This document shows, piece by piece, positions 63,329-64,000 of a DNA stretch of 64,000 nucleotides (positions are counted from its first letter, which is position 1; every line of letters starts with the position of its first letter). The translations under genes and the position numbers were made by a program. The notes beneath the pieces are model-generated. The model was not told the origin of the DNA and ran no database searches. It saw only the letters and a program-made list of their open reading frames with translations. This DNA is from Candidatus Formimonas warabiya (GTDB lineage Bacteria > Bacillota > Dehalobacteriia > Dehalobacteriales > Dehalobacteriaceae), in the NCBI RefSeq assembly GCF_002777255.1, contig NZ_CP017634.1, positions 5,716,903 to 5,780,902 on the forward strand, given 5' to 3'.

Positions 63329-63964
63329 ATGACAGTGGCTGATTTAATGGAAATGCAAAGCGCCGTGGTAGAAGGGGATTTGAATAAAGTCCGGGAACTG
63401 GTCGGGCAGGCCATTGACGAAAATATGAATCCTTTGTCCGTGATCAATGACGGCTTGATTCCCGGCATTAATGTAGTTGGGGTGAGGTTTAAAGCCGGAG
63501 ATATGTTTGTACCCGAAGTACTGATGTCCGCGCGCACGATGGAGGCCGGGATGGCTATGCTCAGGCCCTTCATCACCGGGGAAAAAATGCAGAATAAAGG
63601 GGTAGTTGTTATTGGTACCGTCAAGGGAGACCTGCATGACATCGGCAAAAACCTGGTGTCTATGCTCATGCGCAGCAGCGGATACGAGGTGATCGACGTG
63701 GGGGTGGACGTATCCCCTGAAAGATTTATTGATGTGGCCCTTCGTCAAGAGGCTAAGGTGATAGCTATGTCTGCCATGCTCACCACGACGATGATGGCGA
63801 TGAAGGACACGATTGACCTCTTCCAGGAAAAAGGCTTGCGTAAAGTAATGAAGATCATTGTGGGCGGAGCGCCGGTGAGTCAGGATTTTGCTCAAATCAT
63901 AGGCGCCGACGGTTTTGCCCCTGACGCCGCATCCGCTGTTGATCTGCTCCAAAACCTGATTTGA
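63329..63964 (+). CDS. Corrinoid protein partner of the third MttB-family enzyme
   Basis: 211 residues: helical cap domain to about residue 90, then the B12-binding domain with GDLHDIGKNLVSML near 101-114, its histidine (about 104) being the cobalt ligand. SAMLTTTMMAM and IIVGGAPVSQDFAQIIGADGFAPDA complete it. The start is either ATG at 63329, three bases after TAAGGAGG, or GTG at 63335 at a better distance. Takes the methyl from the preceding enzyme. The last 36 bases of the window show no further gene start. Confidence 0.92.
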   Translation: MTVADLMEMQSAVVEGDLNKVRELVGQAIDENMNPLSVINDGLIPGINVVGVRFKAGDMFVPEVLMSARTMEAGMAMLRPFITGEKMQNKGVVVIGTVKGDLHDIGKNLVSMLMRSSGYEVIDVGVDVSPERFIDVALRQEAKVIAMSAMLTTTMMAMKDTIDLFQEKGLRKVMKIIVGGAPVSQDFAQIIGADGFAPDAASAVDLLQNLI

Positions 63965-64000
63965 CCGGAGAGTCTAATGACCATAGATTTTCCATGAGAG

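Noticed and set aside
63344..63952. Minus-strand open frame of 202 codons inside the second corrinoid protein gene
   Set aside because: His-rich antisense shadow of a clear gene.
1..64000. tRNA-Pyl, rRNA, other tRNA genes and CRISPR arrays
   Set aside because: I looked for anticodon-loop and CCA-end patterns and for regular short repeats and saw none. A covariance-model scan would be needed to be certain.

Overview
The window looks like a chromosome segment of an anaerobic low-to-moderate GC Firmicute, most likely a clostridial, Peptococcaceae/Desulfitobacterium-type organism. The reasons are strong AGGAGG-type ribosome sites throughout, a sigma-54 activator with a matching -24/-12 promoter, a sodium-pumping biotin decarboxylase, corrinoid methyltransferase systems, and two genes that read through an in-frame UAG exactly where pyrrolysine sits in trimethylamine and dimethylamine methyltransferases.

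Region 1 (1-27.8 kb) is a polysaccharide export and assembly locus. It holds nucleotide-sugar genes (epimerase, UDP-glucose dehydrogenase, GDP-mannose pyrophosphorylase, phosphomannomutase), a Wzm/Wzt ABC exporter, six soluble or membrane-linked glycosyltransferases (one of them a double-domain fusion), a GT-C type membrane transferase, two SAM methyltransferases, a flippase-like LPG-synthase-type membrane protein, a polyprenyl-phosphate sugar transferase and an O-antigen ligase/polymerase with TPR repeats. The 3.1-12.1 kb part is visibly more AT-rich and looks acquired. It is broken by a nested pair of insertion sequences (6.1-10.3 kb): an IS66-family element sits just upstream of the start codon of a DDE transposase and is flanked by a 140-bp direct repeat.

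Region 2 (27.9-36.5 kb) is mixed: an MFS transporter, a complete IS21-family element, a small flavin-binding-type protein, a DUF1638 protein overlapping a Crp/Fnr regulator, a nitroreductase and a PAS/AAA+/Fis sigma-54 activator.

Region 3 (36.5-64 kb) is a catabolic island for N-methylated compounds. From a sigma-54 promoter it reads: an MttB homologue without pyrrolysine, MttB with UAG (residue 328), MtbB with UAG (residue 349), a corrinoid protein, a 57-residue one-helix membrane peptide, an NCS1 nucleobase-type permease, an orphan molybdenum hydroxylase subunit, a HisB-like protein with changed metal-site residues, and an SDR dehydrogenase. After a terminator, a REP-like inverted repeat and a TerC-family gene comes a sodium-translocating decarboxylase operon (alpha, delta/gamma, biotin carrier, beta, and a 42-residue peptide). 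Then come an MFS carrier and an NCS2 nucleobase permease with near-duplicate promoter regions, an N-carbamoylsarcosine-amidase-like cysteine hydrolase, a full branched-chain-type ABC importer, and a second MttB-family/corrinoid protein pair.

Taken together, methyl groups from methylamines or other N-methyl compounds would go to the corrinoid proteins, while the transporters, molybdenum hydroxylase, HisB-like protein and cysteine hydrolase hint that the parent substrate is an N-methylated, nucleobase- or imidazole-like heterocycle; that last step is inference. The methyl acceptor transferase, the corrinoid reductive activase, tRNA-Pyl and the pyl biosynthesis genes were not seen in the window and must lie elsewhere if the UAG codons are decoded.
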